32,696 nucleotides of DNA from Halobacteriales archaeon QS_8_65_32. GTDB taxonomy: Archaea > Halobacteriota > Halobacteria > Halobacteriales > Halococcaceae. The notes beneath the pieces were generated by a model that was given only the letters and a program-made list of their open reading frames with translations, ran no database searches and was not told the DNA's origin. This document shows positions 19,421 to 27,918 of the stretch, one piece after another (position 1 is the first letter of the stretch; each line of letters opens with the position of its first letter). The stretch covers positions 1 to 32,696 of the forward strand of contig PXRY01000042.1 in the NCBI GenBank assembly GCA_003022925.1, read 5' to 3'. A program made the translations under genes and the position numbers.

Positions 19421-21247
19421 TCAGACCGCATCGTCGAGATCGAGTTTGGGTTTGATGCCGAGTGCCATCATCTCGTCAAGCAACAGCTTAAATGCGTAAC
19501 TCATCTCGACTTCGTGGATGTCGGACTCGTTCCCGCTCACCGGATCGTACACCCGGCGCTGGTCGATGTCCTCGGTCGCGACCATCCCGCTGTCCGAACT
19601 CACGTGGACGTTCACGCGATCGGACTCGTCGAGCAGCCGTTCTTTGAGCGTGAGCGCCGCGCCGTGGCCGATGAGTACATCCCTCTCCATCTCGCCGACC
19701 CGCAGACCGCCCTCCCGCGCGCGACCCTCGGTCGGCTGGCGGGTGAGCACCTGGACTGGGCCACGCGAGCGGGCGTGGATCTTGTTCGAGACGATATGGT
19801 ACAGCTTCTGGTAGAAGATCGTCCCGACGAAGATCTCTGCGTCGATCTTTTCACCTGTTACCCCCGAATACATCGTCTCCTTGCCCGACGGATCGAACCC
19901 GTGATCGACGAGGCCGTCACGGAGTTCCTCCTCGTCCTCGCCCGAGAACGCGGTGCCGTCCACCCGCGAACCCCTAAGCGAGCCGACCTTTCCGCCAAGC
20001 ATTTCGAGCACGTGGCCAACGGTCATCCGCGACGGTAGCGCGTGGGGGTTGATGACGAGATCGGGCACGACGCCTTCCTCGGTGAAGGGCATGTCCTCTT
20101 GAGGAGCGATGTGGCCAACGACGCCTTTCTGGCCGTGCCGGGAGGCGAACTTGTCGCCGAGCTCGGGGATCCGCTCGTCTCGAACGCTTACCTTCGAGAG
20201 CTTCGAGCCGTCCTCGCCTTCCATCAGCGTCACTGTGTCGACGACGCCCGATTCGCCCGACCGCATCGTCACCGAGGTCTCTCGGCGCTTTTGAGGCGAT
20301 AGTCCGCCCATGTCGTCCGGCTCTTCGAGGAAGCGGGGTGGGGAGGTCTTTCCGAGGAGGACGTCGTTTTCGCCCACGACGGTCTCGGGGTTGACGAGGC
20401 CGTCCTCGTCGAGATGGGTGTACGCCTCCTCGCCGCGGGCATTCCTGGCGTCGTCGTCGGGAATCTCGAAGCGATCCTCCTGGCCGCCGGGATACCGGCG
20501 TTCCTCGCCCTCGTAGGTCCGGAAGAAGTGCGACCGCGCGAGCGCGCGGTCGACCGATCCCTTGTTCATAACGAGGGCGTCTTCGATATTGAACCCCTCG
20601 TAGCTCATGACGGCGACGACGAAGTTCTGGGCTGCGGGACGGTCGTCGTAGCCGATCTGTTCGGTGGTCTGGGTTTTGACCATCGAGAGCTGGGGGTAGT
20701 GAAGCAGGTGCTGGCGGGTGTCCGGCCGGATCCGGTAGTTCGCCGAGGGCAGCCCCAGCGACTGCTTGATCATCCCCGCGCCCATCGTGATCCGGGGACT
20801 GGCGTTGTGCTCGGGGTAGGGGATCATCCCCGCGCCGATCCCGAAGATGAGCTGGGAGTCGATCTCCAAGTGGGTGTGATCGTCGGTGAGTTCGTCCCCG
20901 TCGACACCCACTAAGACGTCCTCCTCTTCCTCGGCGTCGATGAACTCGACGTAGCCCCGATCGACGAGATCCGAGAACTCCATCTCGCCATCGGCGACGG
21001 CGTCGGCGTCCGAGTCGGGGAGCAGTGCCTCTCCGTCCTCGACGACCAACAGGGGTCTTCGCGCTCGGCCGGCGTCGGCGTTGACGATTACCTCGTCGGT
21101 TCGTTCCTTGACCGAGACGTTCACCGACGGCGAGACGTCCCCGCGCCGACGTGCTTCCCGAACGTTGTTCGCGAGTTCCTGTGGCTCGGGGTGCGTGCCG
21201 ATCAGACTGCCGTTGACGTAGATCTTCGCTTCGCGTCCCTGGCTCAT
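19421..21247 (-). CDS. rpoB1: RNA polymerase subunit B' (C-terminal half of B)
   Basis: 608 residues. Forms the wall, the hybrid-binding region and the anchor of the second largest subunit. Conserved stretches include [55 protein letters not shown] and [17 protein letters not shown]. The oddity is the C-terminal zinc ribbon. The family normally has CxxC...CxxC just before the final SYAFKLLL motif, but here positions 550, 553, 568 and 571 read Ser, Ser, Asp and Ser (VHVSSDSGM and VYDPVSGN), so no zinc site can form. The rest of the protein is well conserved, so the gene is functional. It is separated from rpoB'' by an unusually long 234-nt gap. Confidence 0.97.
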   Translation of the reverse strand: MSQGREAKIYVNGSLIGTHPEPQELANNVREARRRGDVSPSVNVSVKERTDEVIVNADAGRARRPLLVVEDGEALLPDSDADAVADGEMEFSDLVDRGYVEFIDAEEEEDVLVGVDGDELTDDHTHLEIDSQLIFGIGAGMIPYPEHNASPRITMGAGMIKQSLGLPSANYRIRPDTRQHLLHYPQLSMVKTQTTEQIGYDDRPAAQNFVVAVMSYEGFNIEDALVMNKGSVDRALARSHFFRTYEGEERRYPGGQEDRFEIPDDDARNARGEEAYTHLDEDGLVNPETVVGENDVLLGKTSPPRFLEEPDDMGGLSPQKRRETSVTMRSGESGVVDTVTLMEGEDGSKLSKVSVRDERIPELGDKFASRHGQKGVVGHIAPQEDMPFTEEGVVPDLVINPHALPSRMTVGHVLEMLGGKVGSLRGSRVDGTAFSGEDEEELRDGLVDHGFDPSGKETMYSGVTGEKIDAEIFVGTIFYQKLYHIVSNKIHARSRGPVQVLTRQPTEGRAREGGLRVGEMERDVLIGHGAALTLKERLLDESDRVNVHVSSDSGMVATEDIDQRRVYDPVSGNESDIHEVEMSYAFKLLLDEMMALGIKPKLDLDDAV

Positions 21248-21481
21248 GTGTTAATATTCCTGTCGTTTCGTTGGCGTTTGTTCGTGCGGTGCGTCGTATG
21301 CGCTGTATGCATCACGCGGGTCGTACGCGTCGTGTACGTTACGCGCCCCCTGTATGTGGGGCGTCGTCCGGCCGTTTGTGCGCCGGGATGCCCGCGGCGA
21401 GCGGACCGGTAGATAACGCTCGGCGGCAGCGTTCGTCGGCCGGCGATTGCAGTGGTGCTGTGGAACGATGGTGATCGCTCG
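21248..21481. other. Long rpoB''-rpoB' intergenic spacer
   Basis: 234 bases inside the RNA polymerase operon, with no gene. On the plus strand 21290-21345 is rich in alternating purine-pyrimidine steps (repeated GTCGTA, TGTATGC, ACGCG and GTACG units). A hairpin with arms CGCCCC (21344-21349) and GGGGCG (21358-21363) follows. A short AT-rich patch (TTAATATT on plus, about 21251-21258) lies right at the rpoB' start. It could be an RNA-processing or attenuation element, an internal promoter region, or simply a remnant of lost sequence. Confidence 0.5.
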
Positions 21482-23047
21482 TCAGTCGTCGGCGGTCGGA
21501 TGGGTCACACCCTCGATGCCGGGGATGCCCTCGACGCCCATCGACGCCAGTTCGCGTTTGAGTTCCTGTTCGTCCTCGACGGTTTGGGAGAGTTCCATCG
21601 CCTGTGCGAAGTTCTTGACCAGCCCGCAGTTCGGCCCCTCCGGGGTCTCGGACGGACAGATCCGTCCCCACTGGGTGGCGTGCAGATCGCGTGCCTCGAA
21701 GTGTGGCTGCGAGCGCGAAAGCGGCGAACGCAGCCGCCGGAGGTGCGACAGCACGCCCATGAAGTCCGTCCGATCGACGAGCTGGCTCACCCCCGACCGC
21801 CCGCCGACCCAGTTGCCGGTGGCGATCGGGTGTTCGAGCCGTTCTGTGAGCACGTCCGAGCGCACGACCGTGTTCACCGACAATCGGCGATTGCGCATGT
21901 TCGCGCGTTCGAGCTGGTATTTGACGTCCCGTGAGAGCTTGTTCAGCGCCGTTCGGAACAGATCCTTCATCAGGTCGCCCGACACCTTGAGGCGCTTGTT
22001 GGCGTAGTGGTCCTTGTCGTCGGGCTGGCGACGCTTTAGGGCGAGCTCGAAGCAGGCTTCTGCCATCCGACAGAGGTAGTACGCCTTGTTGATCCGAACG
22101 TCCTCGTCGGGAACGCCTTCCTCGTGGAGATGGGGAAGGAGGTACCGGTCGATAACGTAGTCCGCCCGCTTGAGTTGGTATTGACGGCCCTGGCCGCTCG
22201 CGACCCGTTCGCCGAGCGTTTGGATAGCTTCGGCCTCGCTCTGGACGTCGGCGGCCTCCAAGTTCTCGAGCATGAACTTGACGACCTCGGGGTCGTCGCT
22301 CACGCGGTGGACGATCTCCTCGTCGGATTCGAGCCCGAGGGCGCGCACGATCGTCACGAAATTGATACTACCAGAAACGCTCGGGAACGAGACCTCTAAG
22401 AGGCCCTCGCGGTTCCGCTCACAGAGCACGAGCGCGCGGTAGCCGCGGCGCTGGCTGAAGGTTTTCGCGACCTGAATCTCGTCGCCGTACCGGCTGTCGT
22501 ACTCCGCTAAGATCTTATTCGGCGCTAAGTCCTCCGAGGTCATTAACACGCGCTCGGAGCCGTTGACGACGAAATACCCGCCGGGATCGGCTGGGTCCTC
22601 ACCGATCTCGATGAGTTCGTCGTCGGAAAAGCCAGCGATATTACACTTGTTCGAGCCGACCATGATCGGCATTCGGCCGACTTTCGTCTCCGTCGTGTCG
22701 ACGACGTGCTCCCCTTCGTCCTCGCCGCCCCGGACGATCATCATCTCCATGAACACCGGCGCGGAGTAGGTAATGTTCCGCAGGCGTGCCTCCTGGGGAT
22801 ACAACAGCTCCTCGGAGCCGTCGGCCTCCCGAACTCTGGGGGTGACGATCCGAACGTCGCCGAGTTCGACCCAGACCGGCTCCTGGCCCTCCTTGTCGCC
22901 GATATCGGTGTCGATCGTCTCCTTTTCGGTGACGACCTCCTGCATACCGTGGTCGAGGAAGGCGTTGAACGACCGGAAGTGGTGTTCGGCGAGACGTTCC
23001 TTCGAGAAGTACTGCCGGGAGATCTCGCGGCGATCGGCGCGGTTCAT
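21482..23047 (-). CDS. rpoB2: RNA polymerase subunit B'' (N-terminal half of B)
   Basis: 521 residues. Forms the lobe and protrusion of the second largest subunit. Family sequence is intact from [20 protein letters not shown] through [28 protein letters not shown] and [20 protein letters not shown] near the C-terminus. Division of B into B'' and B' is characteristic of haloarchaea and several other euryarchaea. The ATG overlaps the rpoH stop by four bases (ATGA), which indicates translational coupling. Confidence 0.98.
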   Translation of the reverse strand: MNRADRREISRQYFSKERLAEHHFRSFNAFLDHGMQEVVTEKETIDTDIGDKEGQEPVWVELGDVRIVTPRVREADGSEELLYPQEARLRNITYSAPVFMEMMIVRGGEDEGEHVVDTTETKVGRMPIMVGSNKCNIAGFSDDELIEIGEDPADPGGYFVVNGSERVLMTSEDLAPNKILAEYDSRYGDEIQVAKTFSQRRGYRALVLCERNREGLLEVSFPSVSGSINFVTIVRALGLESDEEIVHRVSDDPEVVKFMLENLEAADVQSEAEAIQTLGERVASGQGRQYQLKRADYVIDRYLLPHLHEEGVPDEDVRINKAYYLCRMAEACFELALKRRQPDDKDHYANKRLKVSGDLMKDLFRTALNKLSRDVKYQLERANMRNRRLSVNTVVRSDVLTERLEHPIATGNWVGGRSGVSQLVDRTDFMGVLSHLRRLRSPLSRSQPHFEARDLHATQWGRICPSETPEGPNCGLVKNFAQAMELSQTVEDEQELKRELASMGVEGIPGIEGVTHPTADD

Positions 23048-23274
23048 GACTCGACCACCAATCGGTAGACGAGTGCTCGTTCTGCGGTCCTGGAATCCCG
23101 AGTGATCTCGATGACGTCGCCTACCTCGGCGTCGTCGGGCAGCGCGGGATCCCGCCGGGTGATCTTCGGCAGGTCGGTGCGATCGATATCGTAGTCCGCG
23201 AGCAGCGTCTCGACGCCCGCCTCGTCGAGAACCGCGTGCTCGGGAACCTGGTTGTGTTGGCCTACGTCTACCAT
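23044..23274 (-). CDS. rpoH: RNA polymerase subunit H (Rpb5-like)
   Basis: 76 residues from ATG 23274 ([16 protein letters not shown]). This start fits the family N-terminus and is preceded by a Shine-Dalgarno-like GGAGG about 5 nt upstream. The frame is open further up to 23337 but that extension is not family-like. The protein is the C-terminal Rpb5 domain, with VPEHAVL near its start and [11 protein letters not shown] in the middle, and it stabilises the jaw of RNA polymerase. It heads the operon rpoH-B''-B'-A'-A''-nusA. Confidence 0.96.
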   Translation of the reverse strand: MVDVGQHNQVPEHAVLDEAGVETLLADYDIDRTDLPKITRRDPALPDDAEVGDVIEITRDSRTAERALVYRLVVES

Positions 23275-23277
23275 AGC

Positions 23278-23283
23278 TCCTCC
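23278..23283 (-). promoter_or_regulatory. Shine-Dalgarno of rpoH
   Basis: GGAGGA just before the rpoH ATG. Unlike most genes here, whose TATA boxes imply leaderless messages, rpoH has a strong ribosome-binding site and a leader of about 40-45 nt. Confidence 0.6.
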
Positions 23284-23341
23284 GTCGGGGGGAGAGAAAG
23301 GTGTCTCACGAGATGCTACAGTACACTTACTAAGCACGCAG

Positions 23342-23349
23342 GTTTAAGA
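23342..23349 (-). promoter_or_regulatory. TATA-like box of the RNA polymerase operon
   Basis: On the minus strand TCTTAAAC in an AT-rich stretch lies about 70 nt before rpoH. Initiation about 25 nt downstream would give the short leader that carries the Shine-Dalgarno. Confidence 0.5.
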
Positions 23350-23475
23350 CTTTTCAATTCCTACGTGTCTGACTCCGGTCCGGCAATCCGATTGTAGCCG
23401 AACTGTTCCGTGGCACTACCGGCCGAGACAAGAGCGGAGACTGCTCTCGAGGAGGTGGGTCCTTTTCTATCACGC

Positions 23476-23898
23476 TCATCGGTCGAGCGGTGGGAGGTTC
23501 GCATTGAATCTGTATTCTTCGGCGTAGTTGATTGAAGGGTGGTCGATCTTCGCTTCCTCGATCCGGAGGTACGAACTCTTCGAGCCTACTTCGTTGGCGG
23601 ACCCAGTAATGCGAATCCAACTCGTCGCACCGAACGGCGAAGGCATCGATATCCGTTCCGTAGTCGGTCATCTCGACGCGTCCGTTCGATGTGGTCTTGC
23701 TGGCCGTTTTGAATCGGACACATCTGATGTCCTCGATCTATCCGCTCTTACACTGAAGCCGATGTAACGTTGACCCCGAATCGACGACGAGATTGTACGG
23801 ATCGTTGTCACCGAACGGTTCGAGACGCTGTACCCGCAGGCGATGAGATCGGCGATAATCTTCGCCTCGTTGGCGTCACCCCTCTGTTTCATATTCAC
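23476..23898 (-). pseudogene. PD-(D/E)XK endonuclease (PDDEXK_5-like), inactivated
   Basis: The start is intact at 23898 (MNMKQRGDANEAKIIADLI, the family's N-terminus). After residue 25 or so the homology shifts to another frame: PFGDNDPYNLVVDSG and LHRLQCKSG, the catalytic D...CK region. There a TAG replaces the Trp codon expected in the SGWIEDI context. Then KTASKTTSNGRVEMTDYGTDIDAFAV continues the same frame, and a second shift leads to SSYLRIEEAKIDHPSINYAE and FNANLPPLDR with a stop at 23476-23478. Two frameshifts and one nonsense codon mean the gene is dead. The family is annotated as group I intron-associated or homing-type endonuclease and is widespread in haloarchaea as stand-alone genes. 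Confidence 0.88.
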
Positions 23899-24046
23899 AG
23901 AGAACCAACACGAGGGATAGTGACGAATAGGTACTGGTTAGTTACATCGAGGGCGGCTGGGGTTCGGCCGCTCCGTGTTCCTATGAGGTGTCGGCAATTT
24001 TCTCTTAGTTCTGTGAATCCGACTCGTCGGCTCTGCTCACGAAGAC

Positions 24047-24050
24047 TAAA
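24047..24050 (-). terminator. Oligo-T after tRNA-Asp
   Basis: TTTT on the minus strand begins 6 nt beyond the mature 3' end, consistent with archaeal termination. The stretch 23899-24046 beyond it shows no gene. Confidence 0.4.
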
Positions 24051-24055
24051 AGGAA

Positions 24056-24128
24056 CGCCCGAGGCGGGATTTGAACCCGCGTCACGACCGTGACAGGGTC
24101 ATATGATGGGCCACTACACCACCCGGGC
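24056..24128 (-). tRNA. tRNA-Asp (anticodon GTC)
   Basis: 73 nt on the minus strand. The 5' acceptor arm GCCCGGG pairs with CTCGGGC (one G-T), followed by discriminator G at 24056. The anticodon loop is CTGTCAC with GTC in the centre, on a TGACC/GGTCG stem. The T arm has GCGGG, TTCAAAT and CCCGC. No intron is present and CCA is not encoded. It supplies aspartate, the dominant residue in halophilic proteomes. Confidence 0.96.
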
Positions 24129-24158
24129 GGGAAGCAATCGAACATTGTCCATTTCGGA

Positions 24159-24165
24159 ACTTAAC
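24159..24165 (-). promoter_or_regulatory. Candidate TATA box of tRNA-Asp
   Basis: GTTAAGT on the minus strand lies 31-37 nt before the tRNA 5' end. Confidence 0.35.
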
Positions 24166-24287
24166 GCTTTCCAAACCGAGGCGCGACCGTCAGCGCGCGG
24201 ATGACCCACGAGCAGTCCATAGGTAGTCGTGGTCCCGGTCGCTGGTCGAGTGGTGAAGGAATCGGCTCCCGGTCGTCGATACGGTCT

Positions 24288-25688
24288 TTACGACTCGCTG
24301 TCGCGGTAGACCGTCCGCCCGTTAACCTCGATCTCGACAGGACCGTCGTAGCGGAACTCGGTGAACTCCCCGGCAAAGTCGTAGGCGTCCTCGGAACTCG
24401 AACTGAGGAGTACGCCCCGAGCGCTGCTCCCTGAGACCTCGTCGCCGGAGGGCTCGGCTTCGAGATCGCCCTCGACGGAGAAGGCGTACTGCACGTTGTC
24501 GCCGGTCTCGCTTCGCACGGTTACCGAGTTGGGGAGGTCGTCGCCGGACTCGTCGCCGTCGGCTTCCTGGTTCGCTTCCGAGGACGCCTCGCCGCTCGAC
24601 GCCTCGTCGTCGGAGTCGTCGCTTCCTTCGCTGGACTCCTCACCGTCGGTCGATTCCTCGTCGCCGGAGGAGTCGTCGGCGTCGGAGGAGGTGCTCGACG
24701 CCGACCCGCCGGCCGCGGCCTCGGCGCTAGTTGGAACGCCGGAGGGCGGACTCGTCGAGGGACTGTTGCCGACATCCGACGTGTCGACGTCACCCTCGAA
24801 ATCGCCGAAGTCGTAGACCGTCTCGTAATCGGAGTTGCGGTAATCGACGCTCGCGCCGCCGGTCGCCCAGATGGCAGAGGTCGCGCTGCTGGAGGCCGTC
24901 AGCGAGATGTCGGTGTTTTCAACGTCGATGTCGTCGCGCCGGGCCCAGACGCCGCGGGAGGTCTTCGACTGACTCGTCGTGACCGCGACCGAGTCGCTGA
25001 CCGACGAACCGCTGCCGCCGACGCGGAAGTGGGCGATCCCGTTGTCCTCGCCGTAGCAGCTCTCGATGTCGACCGAACCGCCGCCACCGCTCGATTTGCC
25101 GGGCGTGCTAGCATAAATGCCGTTATCGCGGAAGTTCCCGACGTACGTGTCTCGGATCGTGATCGACCCGCTGTGTTCTTTCTTGACGAAAATGCCGGGC
25201 TGGCCGTCGCTGCCGCCGTCGCCCAAGTAGACGTTCTCGACGAGTCCCGAACCCCCGTCGGTCTTCAGGTTGAACACCGAGTTAGTCCCCTCCGTCGGGC
25301 CTTCAACGCCGACGTTCTGTATCTCCCAGCCGTCCCCGAAGGACTTGATCTGGACGTCCGCGCTGGACGCGTCAATGAGCGCGTTCTCCAGATCGCCGTA
25401 GTTACCGTATTCGTTCTCGCCGACGAGGATCCGGACTTCCTCGCCAGAGGACACGTCGTAGGTCCCCCCGCTCACGTCGCTCGCGTTGACGAGTTCCTTC
25501 GCCGACGCGCTGCCGGAAGCGGCGACCGCCGCCGTCGAGGCGAGCGCCGTACCCGCCAGCCGGAGGCATCCGCGCCGGTCGATCGGTGCCCGTCCGGCGA
25601 GTTTCGAGCCGAGCCCGGTCGATAACGATCCGTTACAGTCGTTCGCACTGCTGTCCGTGTCGCTTTCGCGGTCGCGTTTCTGCGGCAT
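24288..25688 (-). CDS. Tat-exported right-handed beta-helix protein
   Basis: 466 residues from ATG 25688. The frame is open further upstream, but a TATA-like element 30-38 nt before this ATG and the Tat signal position favour it. Arg38-Arg39 in DRRGCLRLAG, a hydrophobic stretch at 44-58 and ASA before residue 64 form a twin-arginine signal. Residues about 64-305 have repeating short strands with N/D/G turns (VENVYLGDGG, ITIRDTYVGNF, VDIESCYGEDNGI, DIDVENTDISL), the pattern of a parallel right-handed beta-helix as in pectate-lyase-like proteins. Residues about 308-384 are a Ser/Asp/Glu linker of very low complexity. The last 82 residues (about 385-466, ending VEIEVNGRTVYRDSES) look like a small beta-sandwich domain found at the C-terminus of other haloarchaeal secreted proteins. 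A polysaccharide or surface role is inference. Confidence 0.82.
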   Translation of the reverse strand: MPQKRDRESDTDSSANDCNGSLSTGLGSKLAGRAPIDRRGCLRLAGTALASTAAVAASGSASAKELVNASDVSGGTYDVSSGEEVRILVGENEYGNYGDLENALIDASSADVQIKSFGDGWEIQNVGVEGPTEGTNSVFNLKTDGGSGLVENVYLGDGGSDGQPGIFVKKEHSGSITIRDTYVGNFRDNGIYASTPGKSSGGGGSVDIESCYGEDNGIAHFRVGGSGSSVSDSVAVTTSQSKTSRGVWARRDDIDVENTDISLTASSSATSAIWATGGASVDYRNSDYETVYDFGDFEGDVDTSDVGNSPSTSPPSGVPTSAEAAAGGSASSTSSDADDSSGDEESTDGEESSEGSDDSDDEASSGEASSEANQEADGDESGDDLPNSVTVRSETGDNVQYAFSVEGDLEAEPSGDEVSGSSARGVLLSSSSEDAYDFAGEFTEFRYDGPVEIEVNGRTVYRDSES

Positions 25689-25717
25689 TGACGATTCACG
25701 CCACCGCCACAGGGGAC

Positions 25718-25726
25718 AATAAATGG
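25718..25726 (-). promoter_or_regulatory. TATA-like box of beta-helix protein gene
   Basis: CATTTATTG on the minus strand, 30-38 nt before the ATG at 25688. Confidence 0.5.
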
Positions 25727-25729
25727 GCA

Positions 25730-26307
25730 GTGCAGTTACGGAGCGTTCCGGACCGTTACAGCCCGTTCGAACAGTGCGGAACGAAGTAATCGAACAGTAC
25801 CCGCTGCGGTCGGGTGGTATGAAATATGAGACCCTGATTCGGGCGAACGGTTGCCGCCGGATCCCGGGCGATCGCGTCCGCGCGAGCACGGACGGACGCC
25901 CTGAGTGCCGAAAACACCCCGTTTATCAGCTAGTCGCTCGCTTCGGGGGAGCGAAACGATACGAACGGCCGGTTACTTCGTTCTTCGAGGCCCTACCGTC
26001 CAGGTCCCGTCACGGAACCGAGCGGGAGAACCCGACTTCGACGCACGGAACGACCGCGCTCGCCGGTTCGCGCGCGCCGGCACACGGCGATTCGTGTTAT
26101 CAGATACCATAATCTGGTGCGAAACGACTATGAGCACCGTCAAGTCGGGGGATGATCGGCCACGGAGGGCGAAGCACGGAGAACGCGGCCGGACGAGGCG
26201 GCGAACCGGCCTCAATAACTCGATAACAGAACGAGGGCGAGGCGAGCAGCGAGACGGTAAGTCGATCGTGACGGCTACGATCGATCTCGGTCGGCCGACG
26301 GTCGGTG
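25730..26307. other. Gene-poor stretch
   Basis: About 580 bases without a recognisable gene. An open frame of 97 codons from ATG 25819 (MKYETLIRANGCRRIPGD onward) and a basic frame from ATG 26131 are present, but neither resembles a known family and both look like chance open sequence. An AT-rich patch at 26095-26120 contains a small inverted repeat (CAGAT/ATCTG). Confidence 0.4.
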
Positions 26308-27042
26308 CTACCGGTCCCAATCGATCCACTCGTGTTCCCAGCCGCGGCGGCGTTCGGCGGCGCGCTCGGCGAACTCCCGGTCCTCCCTGGTCGTTCGGTT
26401 GCGCTCGACGGTATCGGAACGCTCGCCTTCGATGAGTAGCGGCGCGAACGAGACGGCCCCGTGGCGGCTCGCGACCGCTCCGTTCTCGATCGCAACCAAG
26501 CGCTGCTCGCCGAGTCCGAGCGGCATTACGAGTCGACCGCCGGGCGCGAGTTGGCTGAGGAGCGCGTCGGGCGGACGGATGGCGGCAGCTTCGAGCAACA
26601 CGCGATCGAAGGGGGCGTACTCCGGCAGGCCCCGCTCGCCGTTGCGCCGGTCGACGAGTACGGCTCCGTAGCCCGCTCGTCCCAGGTTGTCCCGGGCCTC
26701 CCAGACGAGCCGCCGGGCGATGTCGACCGCGTGGACGTTTCGTGCGCCGACGACTTGTGCACACACCGCGGCGGTGTAGCCGACGCCGGCTCCGACGACG
26801 AGCACCGAATCCCCCTCCTGGGGGTCGAGAACCTCGAATAGGCGCGCAACCGTGCTCGGAGCGAGGACCTTGGTTCCGTACTGCTCGAACGACCGGTCGG
26901 CGTACGCGCCGCGCTCGTCGGGCACGAACGCCTCGCGGGGCACAGTGCGAAAGGCAACGCTCAATGCCTCGCTTTCGAGCACGCGTTTGGAGTCGTGTTC
27001 GAGGCCCGCGACCATATCGTCGCGCAGCACCGCGGGGTCCAT
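26308..27042 (-). CDS. pcm: Protein-L-isoaspartate O-methyltransferase
   Basis: 244 residues. Transfers methyl from SAM to isoaspartyl residues, starting repair of damaged proteins. Family features: REAFVPD followed by YADR near residues 36-50, the SAM loop VLVVGAGVGYTAA (about 80-92), AVDIARRL after the second strand, and APFDRVLLEAA and LAPGGRLVMPLG in the C-terminal half. The region that reads ..TISAP in most homologues is VLAPSTVARLFEVL here. The last 40 residues are rich in Arg and Glu. It follows a second, damaged pcm gene in tandem. An AT-rich stretch at 27063-27072 may be its own promoter. Confidence 0.9.
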   Translation of the reverse strand: MDPAVLRDDMVAGLEHDSKRVLESEALSVAFRTVPREAFVPDERGAYADRSFEQYGTKVLAPSTVARLFEVLDPQEGDSVLVVGAGVGYTAAVCAQVVGARNVHAVDIARRLVWEARDNLGRAGYGAVLVDRRNGERGLPEYAPFDRVLLEAAAIRPPDALLSQLAPGGRLVMPLGLGEQRLVAIENGAVASRHGAVSFAPLLIEGERSDTVERNRTTREDREFAERAAERRRGWEHEWIDWDR

Positions 27043-27217
27043 ACGCCGCCTCGGCAGTGAACCCTAATGAATCGCGCGCCTGCCGGCGGCCGTCCCGACG
27101 CGTTCGATACGTTCGGCCCGAGTTCCCGATGCGCCATTTCGGATACCGGTCGGCGCACACGCATGAGCGGGTCAGAACGAGCCGGGACTGGCGGCGAAAG
27201 AGGCTTTGCTCCGACCG

Positions 27218-27857
27218 TCGCATTCGGACGAACCGGACGCTCCCGCGGCGTTCGCGCGCAAGCGAGCCGTCCGGCCGTTTCGTGGCGCTTACGAGCGTCT
27301 GGCGGCCGCGGCGGAGGGGCGATGATCCGTCCTCCAGGCCGGACCTGTGCGACGACCGGCGGCGGGATCTCGCCGGCGGCGCAGGTCAGGTACGCCGCGT
27401 CGTAGGGAGCACCTTCGGGGTAGCCGTCGTGGCCGTCGCCGACGCGGACCGCGACGTTTTCGTAGCCCAGCTCGTCCAATCGGTCGCGGGCCTCGCGAGC
27501 GAGGGTCGCGCGGTACTCGACGCTTCTCACTTCGTCGGCGATCTCGGCGGTGACCGCGGCGTGATAGCCACAGTCGGTGCCGATTTCGAGCACGCGATCG
27601 TCGGAAGCGCGGTTCAGCAGGTCGGTCATTCGTCCGACCATGTGCGGCGCGCTGATCGTCTGGTCCGCACCGATCGGGAGCGGTCGGTCGGCGTACGCCC
27701 GATCCCGGTTCGCCGGCGGGACGAACGCGTGGCGCGGCACCGCCCGGAGCGCTGCGGCGGTCGAGTCGCGTTCGATCCGGCCCCGATCGAGCAGGCGGGC
27801 AACGAGGCGCTCACGCTCGGCGCGCCAGTCGTCGATCGGATCGTCGTCGATGGGCAT
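27218..27857 (-). pseudogene. Second protein-L-isoaspartate methyltransferase, frameshifted
   Basis: From ATG 27857 (MPIDDDPIDDW; ATG 27869 is also possible) the protein is normal for about 180 residues: VPRHAFVPP, YADRPLPIG, QTISAPHMVGRM, VLEIGTDCGYHAAV, APYDAAYLTCA and VRPGGRIIAP. It then becomes Pro/Arg-rich nonsense, and that frame runs to a stop at 26961, inside the next pcm gene. The expected ending (GRQTLVSATKRPDGSLARE, SVRFVRMR) is encoded in a neighbouring frame from about 27310 down to 27218. The shift lies in the G-rich tract at about 27311-27320. Even in the corrected frame no stop follows RFVRMR. A real mutation or an error in a G run are both possible. Confidence 0.85.
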
Positions 27858-27918
27858 GGTAGACGGCACGTCCCGATCCGGCTTCGAGGCGTCGCGGGTC
27901 GGTAGTGCAGCGGTGTGG

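Noticed and set aside
16394-23047. Further inteins in RpoA', RpoB' or RpoB''
   Set aside because: Lengths and continuous family motifs leave no room for an insert, and no block A or G motif was found.
24056-24128. tRNA-Asp as an integration site with an attached element
   Set aside because: No duplicated tRNA 3' end and no integrase gene are seen in the window.
25973-27223. 416-codon Arg-rich open frame on the minus strand
   Set aside because: It overlaps the first pcm gene in another frame and is Arg/Pro-rich noise. Only its extreme N-terminal side is of interest, as the displaced tail of the frameshifted pcm gene.
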